A stretch of 64,000 bases of DNA, taken from contig NZ_CAXUSG020000010.1 of NCBI RefSeq assembly GCF_964253915.1, positions 124,001 to 188,000 of the forward strand, in the 5' to 3' direction. This DNA is from Metarhizobium sp964253915 (lineage in GTDB: Bacteria > Pseudomonadota > Alphaproteobacteria > Rhizobiales > Rhizobiaceae). Below the pieces are notes generated by a model. The model ran no database searches, had not been told where the DNA came from, and saw only the letters and a program-made list of their open reading frames with translations. Shown one piece after another: positions 45,685 through 53,668 of the stretch; position 1 is the stretch's first letter; every line of letters starts with the position of its first letter. Both the position numbers and the translations under genes were made by a program.

Positions 45685-47087
45685 TGGCGAAAGCCCGTAC
45701 CCAATTCATCTGCCAGAACTGCGGCACCATCCATAATCGCTGGGCCGGCAAATGTGATGGCTGCGGCGAGTGGAATACCATCGTCGAGGAAGACCCGATG
45801 GGTGGCATCGGCTCTGGTCCCGGCAAGACGCCGAAAAAGGGTCGTGCCGTGACACTGACGACGCTTTCGGGCGAGATCGAAGAAGCGCCGCGCATCCATA
45901 CCGGCATGGGCGAGCTCGACCGGGCGCTTGGCGGCGGTTTCGTGCGCGGCTCGGCAGTGCTGATCGGCGGTGATCCCGGTATCGGCAAGTCGACGCTGCT
46001 GATGCAGGCGGCGGCGGCGCTTTCCCGCAACAAGCACCGGATCATCTACGTGTCGGGCGAAGAGGCGGTGGCCCAAGTGAGGCTGCGTGCCCAGCGCCTT
46101 GGCGCCGCAGACACCGACGTGCTGCTTGCGGCCGAAACCAATGTCGAGGATATTCTGGCGACGCTCGCCGAAGGCAAGCGGCCGGACCTCGTGATCATCG
46201 ATTCGATCCAGACGCTCTGGAGCGACACGGCCGATTCGGCGCCCGGCACCGTGACACAGGTCCGCACCGGCGTGCAGGCGATGATCCGCTTTGCCAAGCA
46301 GACGGGTGCGGCGATCGTGCTCGTCGGCCACGTCACCAAGGAAGGGCAGATCGCCGGGCCGCGTGTCGTCGAGCACATGGTCGATGCGGTGCTCTATTTC
46401 GAGGGCGATCGCGGCCATCACTATCGCATCCTGCGCACGGTGAAGAACCGCTTCGGGCCGACCGACGAGATCGGCGTGTTCGAAATGTCGGACATGGGCC
46501 TGCGCGAGGTCGCCAACCCGTCCGAACTGTTTTTGGGCGAGCGCAATGCCAAGGCGCCGGGTGCCGCCGTCTTCGCAGGCATGGAGGGCACGCGACCGGT
46601 GCTGGTGGAAGTGCAGGCGCTGGTGGCCGCAACCTCGCTCGGCACACCGCGGCGCGCCGTCGTCGGCTGGGATTCGGCGCGGCTTTCGATGATTCTTGCC
46701 GTGCTCGAGGCCCATTGCGGCGTCCGGCTCGGCCAGCACGATGTCTATCTCAACGTCGCCGGCGGTTACCGTATTTCCGAACCGGCCGCCGACCTCGCCG
46801 TCGCCTCCGCACTGGTTTCGTCGCTGGCCGGTCTTGCCCTTCCCGCGGATTGCGTCTATTTCGGCGAAGTCAGCCTGTCCGGTGCCATCCGGCCGGTTGC
46901 GCACACCGCCCAGCGCCTCAAGGAAGCCGAGAAGCTGGGATTTTCCGCAGCCCTTCTGCCTGCCGCCTCAGCCGACCTTCCAAAGGTTTCGGGGGGGCGC
47001 TGGAACGAAGTCGAGGCCTTGCCGGATCTGGTGGCGCGCATCGCCGGCTCCAAGGGTGCGTTAAGACAGGTGGAGGACGAGGATTGA
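45684..47087 (+). CDS. radA: DNA repair protein RadA
   Basis: 467 residues. RadA (Sms) is a RecA-like ATPase that promotes branch migration in recombination. Domains: N-terminal C4 zinc finger (C10, C13, C24, C27: CQNC...CDGC), RecA-like core with Walker A GGDPGIGKST (from 95) and the RadA signature KNRFGPTDEIG, and a C-terminal Lon-like domain (DLAVASALVSSLAG). The ATG at 45684 overlaps the last base of the parE remnant (TGATG). A TTG three bases earlier is possible but unneeded. Confidence 0.95.
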   Translation: MAKARTQFICQNCGTIHNRWAGKCDGCGEWNTIVEEDPMGGIGSGPGKTPKKGRAVTLTTLSGEIEEAPRIHTGMGELDRALGGGFVRGSAVLIGGDPGIGKSTLLMQAAAALSRNKHRIIYVSGEEAVAQVRLRAQRLGAADTDVLLAAETNVEDILATLAEGKRPDLVIIDSIQTLWSDTADSAPGTVTQVRTGVQAMIRFAKQTGAAIVLVGHVTKEGQIAGPRVVEHMVDAVLYFEGDRGHHYRILRTVKNRFGPTDEIGVFEMSDMGLREVANPSELFLGERNAKAPGAAVFAGMEGTRPVLVEVQALVAATSLGTPRRAVVGWDSARLSMILAVLEAHCGVRLGQHDVYLNVAGGYRISEPAADLAVASALVSSLAGLALPADCVYFGEVSLSGAIRPVAHTAQRLKEAEKLGFSAALLPAASADLPKVSGGRWNEVEALPDLVARIAGSKGALRQVEDED

Positions 47088-47182
47088 TCCTTTCGCACTA
47101 CGGCACGGTGATGCTATAGGAGCGAGCGCATTCGGCAGCGGCAGCCGGGCGATTCTGCAGGACCGTCATGGAGTTCGAAAAT

Positions 47183-47779
47183 ATGCCTATTACGATTTTT
47201 GACGGCATTGTCATTGGCGTCACCCTGTTTTCCGCGGTGCTGGCCATGGTTCGCGGCTTCTCCCGCGAAGTGCTGTCGATTGCCAGCTGGGGCGGTGCCG
47301 CCGCCGCGGCCTATTATTTCTACCCGACACTGGTTCCCTATGCGTCGAAATACACCGATGACAACCGCATCGCGGTTGCCGGTTCAGCCGCCGTCATCTT
47401 CCTGATCGCGCTGATCGTCATTTCGTTCATCACCATGCGGATCGCCGATTTCATCATCGACAGCCGCATCGGCGCGCTGGATCGTACGCTCGGCTTCCTG
47501 TTCGGCGCCGCCCGCGGCATCCTGCTTCTCGTCGTCGCCGTCGCCTTCTGGAACTGGCTGGTCGATGTCAACCACCGTCCGGAATGGGTGAACAACGCCA
47601 AGTCGAAGCCCTTCCTCGATGCGCTGGTGCTGAAGCTGGAAGGCGTGCTGCCGGAAGATATCGAACCGCAGATCCGCGCCCGCATTCTCGGCAAGGAAGC
47701 GCCGGCTGAAAACACCACCGACCCGAACACCACGACCGAGCCGGCACCGGAAGAAGACGTACCCGCAACGAACGGTTGA
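47183..47779 (+). CDS. cvpA: CvpA family membrane protein
   Basis: 198 residues. Homologous to CvpA, an inner membrane protein first linked to colicin V production and often found before purF. About four spans: ITIFDGIVIGVTLFSAVLAMVRG (partly shown), then AVIFLIALIVISF and FGAARGILLLVVAVAFW. The C-terminus is acidic and Pro/Thr-rich (TTDPNTTTEPAPEEDVP), probably disordered. MPITIFDG at 47183 has GGAG at a good distance; a Met at 47168 is the alternative. The cvpA-purF pairing is conserved in proteobacteria. Confidence 0.88.
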   Translation: MPITIFDGIVIGVTLFSAVLAMVRGFSREVLSIASWGGAAAAAYYFYPTLVPYASKYTDDNRIAVAGSAAVIFLIALIVISFITMRIADFIIDSRIGALDRTLGFLFGAARGILLLVVAVAFWNWLVDVNHRPEWVNNAKSKPFLDALVLKLEGVLPEDIEPQIRARILGKEAPAENTTDPNTTTEPAPEEDVPATNG

Positions 47780-47838
47780 CACTCCGTTCGCGTCTTGAAA
47801 CACTTGATGGCCAGGGCCATTTGTGGCATCGCAACATC

Positions 47839-47868
47839 GCTCCGTTCCAGGCCGTTGCCGAACGGAGC
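47839..47868 (+). promoter_or_regulatory. Hairpin upstream of purF
   Basis: GCTCCGTTC (47839-47847) and GAACGGAGC (47860-47868) form a perfect 9-base stem with a 12-base loop and no T run, 56 bases upstream of purF. It may be a leader structure or an operator; it does not look like a classical terminator. Confidence 0.45.
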
Positions 47869-47923
47869 CAAACGCATTCCAAGATTTGCCCGACCCGTTC
47901 TGTAGAAGCAAAGGCCTGCAGCA

Positions 47924-49414
47924 ATGACCCATTCCCATTCCACCCGCATCGATGACGAGATCGACGGCGACACCCTGCATGAAGAGTGCGGGGTGTTTGG
48001 CATTTTGGGGCATCCCGACGCCGCGACGCTGACGGCGCTCGGCCTGCACGCGCTGCAGCATCGCGGACAGGAGGCGGCGGGCATCGTCTCCTTCGACGGC
48101 AAGCAGTTCCACACCGAAAAGCGCATGGGCCTGGTCGGCGACCACTACACGGATCCGGCGATCCTCGCGAAGTTGCCGGGTTCGATCGCCATCGGCCACA
48201 CCCGCTATTCGACGACAGGCGAAGTGGCGTTGCGCAACGTCCAGCCGCTGTTTGCCGAACTGGAAGTCGGCGGCATCGCCATCGCCCATAACGGCAACTT
48301 CACCAACGGCCTGACGCTGCGCCGCCAGATCATCGCCACCGGCGCCATCTGTCAGTCGACGTCGGATACCGAAGTCGTTCTCCATCTCATCGCCCGTTCC
48401 CGCCACGCCTCGACCGCCGACCGCTTCATCGATGCGATCCGCCAGATGGAAGGCGGTTATTCGATGCTGGCAATGACCCGCACCAAGCTGATCGCCGCCC
48501 GCGATCCCACCGGCATCCGGCCGCTGGTCATGGGCGAACTCGACGGCAAGCCGATCTTCTGCTCGGAAACCTGTGCGCTGGACATCATCGGCGCCAAGTA
48601 CATCCGCGACGTGGAAAACGGCGAGGTCATCATCTGCGAAATCCAGGCGGACGGCTCGATCAGCATCGATTCCCGCAAGCCGGTCAATCCGCCGGCCGAG
48701 CGCCTCTGCCTGTTCGAATATGTCTATTTTGCCCGGCCGGATTCGGTCGTCGGCGGCCGCAGCGTCTATGTGGCGCGCAAGAACATGGGCATCAACCTCG
48801 CCAAGGAAGCACCCGTCAAGGCCGATGTCGTCGTGCCGGTTCCCGATGGCGGCACGCCGGCCGCACTCGGTTTCGCCCAGCAGAGCGGCATTCCCTTCGA
48901 ATACGGCATCATCCGCAACCACTATGTCGGCCGCACCTTCATCGAGCCGACGCAGCAAATCCGCGCCTTCGGCGTCAAGCTGAAGCACTCCGCCAACCGG
49001 GCGATGATCGAGGGCAAGCGTGTCGTGCTGGTCGATGATTCCATCGTGCGCGGCACCACATCGGTGAAGATCGTGCAGATGATGCGCGAAGCGGGCGCCA
49101 CCGAAGTGCATATCCGCGTTGCGAGCCCGATGATCTTCTTCCCGGATTTTTACGGCATCGATACGCCGGATGCCGACAAGCTGCTCGCCAACCAGTATGC
49201 CGATGTCGAAGCGATGGCCCGCTACATCGGCGCGGACTCGCTGCAGTTCCTGTCGATCGACGGCCTCTACCAGGCGGTCGGCGGTGCGCCGCGCAATCCG
49301 GCACAGCCGCAGTTCACCGACCATTATTTCACCGGCGACTATCCGACCCGGCTGCTCGACAAGAATGGCGAGACGCCCGGCCGCAAGCTCTCCATGCTCG
49401 CCAGCAACGGCTGA
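47924..49414 (+). CDS. purF: Amidophosphoribosyltransferase
   Basis: 496 residues. Catalyses the first committed step of purine synthesis, PRPP plus glutamine to 5-phosphoribosylamine. The N-terminal nucleophile is Cys22 in HEECGVFGILG, so a 21-residue leader is expected to be cleaved off. The glutaminase domain (about 22-270) contains HTRYSTTG and HNGNFTN; the PRPP domain has VVLVDDSIVRGTT. The start at 47924 gives a leader of usual length. It lies 144 bases after cvpA. Confidence 0.95.
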   Translation: MTHSHSTRIDDEIDGDTLHEECGVFGILGHPDAATLTALGLHALQHRGQEAAGIVSFDGKQFHTEKRMGLVGDHYTDPAILAKLPGSIAIGHTRYSTTGEVALRNVQPLFAELEVGGIAIAHNGNFTNGLTLRRQIIATGAICQSTSDTEVVLHLIARSRHASTADRFIDAIRQMEGGYSMLAMTRTKLIAARDPTGIRPLVMGELDGKPIFCSETCALDIIGAKYIRDVENGEVIICEIQADGSISIDSRKPVNPPAERLCLFEYVYFARPDSVVGGRSVYVARKNMGINLAKEAPVKADVVVPVPDGGTPAALGFAQQSGIPFEYGIIRNHYVGRTFIEPTQQIRAFGVKLKHSANRAMIEGKRVVLVDDSIVRGTTSVKIVQMMREAGATEVHIRVASPMIFFPDFYGIDTPDADKLLANQYADVEAMARYIGADSLQFLSIDGLYQAVGGAPRNPAQPQFTDHYFTGDYPTRLLDKNGETPGRKLSMLASNG

Positions 49415-49486
49415 TCCGTCTATTGCAAGACCATGTTCGGCGCGGAACCTGAAGGCTTCCGCGCTCAAATTCGATTGGGAGGAACG

Positions 49487-50227
49487 ATGACTGTCAACCT
49501 CAAGGACCGGATCGCCCTGGTCACCGGCGCCTCGCGCGGCATCGGTTATTTCACCGCTATCGAACTGGCCAAGGCCGGCGCCCATGTCGTCGCCTGCGCC
49601 CGCACGGTCGGCGGCCTGGAAGAGCTGGATGATGCGATCAAGGCCGTTGGCGGCTCTGCGACGCTGGTTCCTTTCGACCTCGGCGATATGGCGGCCATCG
49701 ACAAGCTCGGCGGCTCGATCTTCGAGCGCTGGGGCAAGCTCGACATCCTCGTTGCCAATGCCGGCGTTCTCGGCACCATCTCGCCGATCGGCCATGTCGA
49801 GGCCAAGGTGTTCGAGAAGGTGATGACGATCAACGTCACCGCCACCTGGCGGTTGATCCGCTCGGTCGAGCCGCTGCTGCTCAAATCCGATGCCGGTCGC
49901 GCCCTTATCCTCTCGTCCAGCGCCGCGCACAAATGCAAGCCGTTCTGGGGCCCCTACTCCGCCTCCAAGGCAGCCGTCGAAGCGCTGGCTCGCACATGGG
50001 CCGCCGAGACGCAGCGCACGCCGCTGCGCATTCTCTGCGTCGATCCCGGCGCCACGCGCACGGCGATGCGGGCGCAGGCCGTTCCCGGTGAGGATCCGAC
50101 GACGCTGCCGCATCCTTCCGAAGTCGCCGCGACGTTGATGCCGCTGGTCGGTCCCGAGCAGAGCGAGACCGGCAAGCTGTTCATCGTACGTGACAGGCAG
50201 ATCGTCGATTATCGTATGCCGGAGTGA
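49487..50227 (+). CDS. SDR family NAD(P)-dependent oxidoreductase
   Basis: 246 residues. Classical short-chain dehydrogenase: TGASRGIGYFTA nucleotide motif, LVANAGVLG, catalytic Ser in LILSSSAAH, and YSASK. It ends with DYRMPE. The substrate is unknown. The start at 49487 has GGGAGGAACG; the frame upstream to 49433 lacks similarity. It follows purF by 72 bases, a neighbourhood common in rhizobia, and a RIME-like repeat follows. Confidence 0.9.
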   Translation: MTVNLKDRIALVTGASRGIGYFTAIELAKAGAHVVACARTVGGLEELDDAIKAVGGSATLVPFDLGDMAAIDKLGGSIFERWGKLDILVANAGVLGTISPIGHVEAKVFEKVMTINVTATWRLIRSVEPLLLKSDAGRALILSSSAAHKCKPFWGPYSASKAAVEALARTWAAETQRTPLRILCVDPGATRTAMRAQAVPGEDPTTLPHPSEVAATLMPLVGPEQSETGKLFIVRDRQIVDYRMPE

Positions 50228-50243
50228 GGCGGCGGTGGAGGCG

Positions 50244-50305
50244 GCCCCTCATCCGCCTGCCGGCACCTTCTCCCCGCTTGCGGGGAGAGGGTTAGGGTGA
50301 GGGGC
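50244..50305. repeat. RIME-like palindromic intergenic repeat, copy 2
   Basis: Outer arms GCCCCTCA (50244-50251) and TGAGGGGC (50298-50305) pair, and CTCCCCGC (50270-50277) pairs with GCGGGGAG (50280-50287) inside. Shares the family start and the CTCCCC stem with copies at 16254 and 54634. Confidence 0.82.
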
Positions 50306-50390
50306 AAAGCCGCAAACGCACCCCTCTTGATTGGCTCTCCACCCGCTTCCGCGCCCGGCCCTTCGCTTGCGCTCCGGGCGTTCGACGCTG

Positions 50391-50413
50391 CGATCGATCC
50401 ACTGGATCGATCG
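50391..50413. repeat. Perfect 23-base palindrome
   Basis: CGATCGATCCA and TGGATCGATCG flank a single C. It lies between copy 2 of the RIME-like repeat and cysS, followed at once by a CGGGC/GCCCG hairpin. Probably part of a larger dispersed mosaic repeat. Confidence 0.65.
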
Positions 50414-50619
50414 CTCGGGCTTTGCCCGACCGCGTCTCACCCCCCTTGACCAAATCCCTGCTGCGGGCCATAACCACGCCCATGAAAACGGCAATTCGCA
50501 TCTGCTGGATTATTATTCGCTAGCGCATCCGCTGGCCTGGCCGTTTTCGTCTCCTTGAAAAGCTCACGAAGCAGACAAACGACCCGGTCAAGCCGGCCGC
50601 TTGCCTTTGGGAGGTTTTG

Positions 50620-52005
50620 ATGGGCGCGACGCTCAAGTTCTACAACACGCTGACGCGCGAGAAGGCGGAATTCCAGCCGATCGATCCGCAGAACCTGCGC
50701 ATGTATGTCTGCGGCCCGACCGTCTACGATTTCGCCCATATCGGCAATGCCCGCCCGGTCATCGTCTTCGACGTGCTCTACCGGCTGCTGCGGCATGTCT
50801 ACGGCGAAAGCCATGTCACCTATGCCCGCAACATCACCGACGTCGACGACAAGATCAACGCCCGGGCGCTGCGCGACTTCCCGCATCTGCCGCTCAACGA
50901 CTCCATCCGTGCCGTGACCGAAAAGACGGAAAAGCAGTTCCACGACGATGTCGCCACGCTTGGCTGCCTGGAACCGAGCGTCGAGCCGCGGGCGACCGAC
51001 AACATCACGCAGATGATCGACATCATCGAGAAGCTGATCGGCAAGGGCCATGCCTATGTTGCCGAAGGTGAAGTGCTGTTCGACACCAAGTCGATGGCCG
51101 ATTACGGCCAGTTGTCCAAACGGCCGCTCGATGAACAGCAGGCCGGCGCCCGCATCGCCGTCGACGCCCACAAGAAGAGCCCCGGCGATTTCGTGCTGTG
51201 GAAGCTGTCGAGCGACAATGAACCCGGCTGGGACAGCCCCTGGGGCCGCGGCCGCCCCGGCTGGCATATCGAATGCTCGGCGATGAGCGGCCGTTATCTC
51301 GGCGAGGTCTTCGACATCCACGGCGGCGGGCTCGACCTGATCTTCCCGCATCACGAGAACGAAATCGCCCAGTCCCGTTGCGCCCACGGCACGGCAGTCA
51401 TGGCCAATGTCTGGATGCACAACGGTTTCGTGCAGGTGGAAGGCCGCAAGATGTCGAAGTCGGAAGGCAACTTCGTCACCATCTACGACCTGCTGCACAC
51501 CGAAAGTTTCGGCGGCCGCAAATGGCCGGGCGAGGTGCTGCGGCTTGCCATGCTGATGACCCATTATCGCGAGCCGATCGACTTCTCCGTCAAGCGGCTA
51601 GAGGAAGCCGAACGGCTGCTCGCCAAGTGGCCGGCCGCCGAAGCCGGCGACGCCGCCCCGGACGAAACGGTGCTGGCAGCGCTTGGCGACGACCTCAACA
51701 CCGTCGCCGCCGTGCAGGCCTTGCATGCGCTGGCGCAGGGCGCCCATGGCGACGCCGGGCAGCTTGCCGCCTTCGCCGCCAGCGCCGCCCTTCTCGGCGT
51801 CCTGCCCGAGAAGACGGAAATCGACGAAGCCGTCGCCTCCGCCGTCGACGCGCTCGTCTCCATGCGGCTGGAAATGCTGAAGGCCAAAAATTTCGCCGAA
51901 GCCGACAAGATCCGCAACGACCTCGCCGGAAAGGGCATCCAGCTCAAGGACGGCAAGGACCCGGCGACCGGCGAGCGCATCACCACCTGGGAGGTGAAGC
52001 GGTAG
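50620..52005 (+). CDS. cysS: Cysteinyl-tRNA synthetase
   Basis: 461 residues. Charges tRNA-Cys. Class I motifs: HIGN (40-43) preceded by CGPTVYDF with the zinc Cys31, and KMSKS in GRKMSKSEGNF near 270. The other zinc ligands appear in the ECSAM and HHENE segments. The ATG at 50620 has GGGAGG upstream; a TTG just before it (50617) is a weaker alternative. The downstream VapBC operator lies 22 bases after the stop. Confidence 0.95.
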   Translation: MGATLKFYNTLTREKAEFQPIDPQNLRMYVCGPTVYDFAHIGNARPVIVFDVLYRLLRHVYGESHVTYARNITDVDDKINARALRDFPHLPLNDSIRAVTEKTEKQFHDDVATLGCLEPSVEPRATDNITQMIDIIEKLIGKGHAYVAEGEVLFDTKSMADYGQLSKRPLDEQQAGARIAVDAHKKSPGDFVLWKLSSDNEPGWDSPWGRGRPGWHIECSAMSGRYLGEVFDIHGGGLDLIFPHHENEIAQSRCAHGTAVMANVWMHNGFVQVEGRKMSKSEGNFVTIYDLLHTESFGGRKWPGEVLRLAMLMTHYREPIDFSVKRLEEAERLLAKWPAAEAGDAAPDETVLAALGDDLNTVAAVQALHALAQGAHGDAGQLAAFAASAALLGVLPEKTEIDEAVASAVDALVSMRLEMLKAKNFAEADKIRNDLAGKGIQLKDGKDPATGERITTWEVKR

Positions 52006-52027
52006 GCGTTGTCGGGCGGGATCGATC

Positions 52028-52050
52028 GGCCTATGCTTGAAGCATAGGCC
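52028..52050. promoter_or_regulatory. Operator palindrome of the vapBC operon
   Basis: GGCCTATGCT (52028-52037) and AGCATAGGCC (52041-52050) form a perfect 10-base dyad around TGA, ending 13 bases before the vapB start. VapB antitoxins of this type bind such palindromes to repress their own operon, so the site is probably the VapB operator. Confidence 0.75.
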
Positions 52051-52063
52051 ACAGGAGGAAACG

Positions 52064-52306
52064 ATGGGTGCAGAACGTCACGTCAAGCTGTTTCGCAACG
52101 GCCGCAACCAGGCCGTTCGCATCCCCGTGGAATTCGAACTCCCCGGCGACGAGGCGATCATGCGCAAGGAAGGCGACCGGCTGATCATCGAGGCGGCAAA
52201 GAAGAAAGGCAACCTTATCGAGTGGCTTCAGACCCTGGAACCGCTTGATGAAGACTTTCCGGATCTCGATGAAAAAGGTCCTCTGCCGCGAGAATTCGAG
52301 CTGTGA
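52064..52306 (+). CDS. vapB: VapB-type antitoxin
   Basis: 80 residues. N-terminal AbrB/MazE-like DNA-binding fold (HVKLFRNGRNQAVRIPVEFELPG, partly shown) and a C-terminal toxin-binding tail (LEPLDEDFPDLDEKGPLPREF) as in the VapB/VagC family. AGGAGG precedes the ATG at 52064. It overlaps vapC by 4 bases. A perfect palindrome lies just upstream, suited to autoregulation. Confidence 0.88.
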   Translation: MGAERHVKLFRNGRNQAVRIPVEFELPGDEAIMRKEGDRLIIEAAKKKGNLIEWLQTLEPLDEDFPDLDEKGPLPREFEL

Positions 52307-52722
52307 GTGACGTGATCTATATGCTCGATACGAACATTTTGTCCGATGCGATCCGAAATCCATTCGGACGAACCAAGGATTACATCGCGCGCTTCGATGA
52401 AAACGTCATCTGCACAAGTGCCATCGTGGCATCGGAAATGCGCTATGGTGCCTTCAAGAAAGGTTCTATTCGTCTCGTAGAACGGGTGGAACTGGCTTTA
52501 AGCTGGCTCACAGTGCTGCCCTACGACGATGAAGCCGCCCATGCCTATGCCAGGATCCGCAGCGATCTGGAACGAAAGGGCCAGCCGATCGGCTGGGGAG
52601 ATCTCTTCATCGCGGCCCACGCCAAATCGCTGGACCTGACGCTCGTCACCAACAATGTCCGCGAGTTTTCGCGTGTCGACGGGTTGAAGGTCGAAAACTG
52701 GCTGGAGGAAGCGGCACCATGA
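52303..52722 (+). CDS. vapC: VapC-type toxin (PIN-domain ribonuclease)
   Basis: 139 residues. PIN-domain RNase that typically cleaves tRNA or rRNA sites. Acidic residues are present: Asp in MLDTNILSD, Glu in SEMRYGA, Asp in GDLFIAAHA, and the TNN block VTNNVREFSRV near the C-terminus. It appears intact, unlike the ParE remnant at 45.4 kb. The GTG at 52303 overlaps vapB. Its stop overlaps the next gene by 4 bases (GFA), which is unusual for a toxin gene. Confidence 0.9.
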   Translation: MSDVIYMLDTNILSDAIRNPFGRTKDYIARFDENVICTSAIVASEMRYGAFKKGSIRLVERVELALSWLTVLPYDDEAAHAYARIRSDLERKGQPIGWGDLFIAAHAKSLDLTLVTNNVREFSRVDGLKVENWLEEAAP

Positions 52723-53195
52723 CCATCTACACCGGCGGCTGTCAGTGCGGCGCGATCCGTTTTCGGGTCGAGGGTGAATTGCGGGACAGTTCGATCTGTC
52801 ATTGCCGCATGTGCCAGAAGGCGTTCGGCGCTTATTATGCGCCGCTGGTCTCCACTCGCGGTGCCGACCTCAGTTGGACGCGCGGGACGGTGAAGAAATT
52901 CCAGTCTTCCAATTTTGGCCATCGCGGTTTCTGCGGCGATTGCGGCACGCCGCTGACCTACGAAGCGCCCGACGGCGTGGCGATCGCCGCCGGCGCTTTT
53001 GACGATCCGGCGGCTTTGCCGCCGACCGTGCAGTTTGGCGTCGAGGGCAAGATCGGCTTCGTCGATCACCTGCATGAATTGCCGGAGCGGCTCACCGAGG
53101 AGGATGTCGAGGAAGCCCCGTTCATCCTCGACATCGTGTCCTACCAGCACCCCGATCACGACACCACCACCTGGCCAGCGGAGAAGAGACCATGA
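52719..53195 (+). CDS. GFA family zinc-binding protein, first of two tandem copies
   Basis: 158 residues. GFA domain (glutathione-dependent formaldehyde-activating enzyme/centromere protein V fold): Cys pairs in GGCQCGAIRF, CHCRMCQKAFG and FCGDCGTPL bind zinc. Family members were named for formaldehyde-glutathione condensation, but many have no demonstrated activity. It overlaps vapC by 4 bases and the second GFA gene by 4 bases. The two copies share length and the same blocks, so are an ancient tandem duplication. Confidence 0.88.
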   Translation: MTIYTGGCQCGAIRFRVEGELRDSSICHCRMCQKAFGAYYAPLVSTRGADLSWTRGTVKKFQSSNFGHRGFCGDCGTPLTYEAPDGVAIAAGAFDDPAALPPTVQFGVEGKIGFVDHLHELPERLTEEDVEEAPFILDIVSYQHPDHDTTTWPAEKRP

Positions 53196-53668
53196 CCGAG
53201 ACCGTCCGTACCGGCGGCTGCCAATGCGGCGCCGTCCGTTTCCGTATCAGCGGCAAGCTCGGCCGCCCGTCGATCTGCCATTGCCGCATGTGCCAGAAAC
53301 AGTTCGGCGGCTTCTTTGGCCCGCTGGTCACCGCGCCCGAAGAGGGCATGGAGTGGACCCGCGGCGAGCCCAGCTATTTCCAGTCGTCCATCAACATCGC
53401 CCGCGGTTTCTGCCAGAACTGCGGCACGCCGCTGACCTACAAACATCCCGGCGGCCTGGAACTGGCGATCGGCGCCTTCGACGACCGCTCCGATCTCGCG
53501 CCGCAGATCCAGGTGAATTTTTCCGCCCGCCTGCCCTGGGTCGAAACCATCTTCGACCAGCCGGTGCATGATGATCCCGATTATTACAGCCGCCAGGAGG
53601 AGATCATCTCCTTCCAGCATCCCGACCACGATACCGACGCCTGGCCGTCGCAAGGTTTGAAGATATGA
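53192..53668 (+). CDS. GFA family zinc-binding protein, second of two tandem copies
   Basis: 158 residues. Same fold and zinc blocks as the preceding gene (GGCQCGAVRF, CHCRMCQKQFGG, FCQNCGTPL), and the same terminal segment type (SFQHPDHDTDAW versus SYQHPDHDTTTW). The pair evidently arose by tandem duplication and then diverged. It overlaps the proline iminopeptidase gene by 4 bases. The substrate is unknown. Confidence 0.88.
   Translation: MTETVRTGGCQCGAVRFRISGKLGRPSICHCRMCQKQFGGFFGPLVTAPEEGMEWTRGEPSYFQSSINIARGFCQNCGTPLTYKHPGGLELAIGAFDDRSDLAPQIQVNFSARLPWVETIFDQPVHDDPDYYSRQEEIISFQHPDHDTDAWPSQGLKI

Larger units (their letters stand above)
50228..50619. other. Repeat-bearing intergenic region before cysS
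   Basis: 392 bases without a gene. It contains a RIME-like repeat (50244-50305), a perfect 23-base palindrome (50391-50413), a CGGGC/GCCCG hairpin (50416-50428), and finally the cysS ribosome site. No coding frame is supported here. Confidence 0.7.

Noticed and set aside
47384..50113. 909-codon open frame on the minus strand
   Set aside because: Covers cvpA, purF and the SDR gene in antisense. All three have complete motifs on the plus strand, so this is a shadow.
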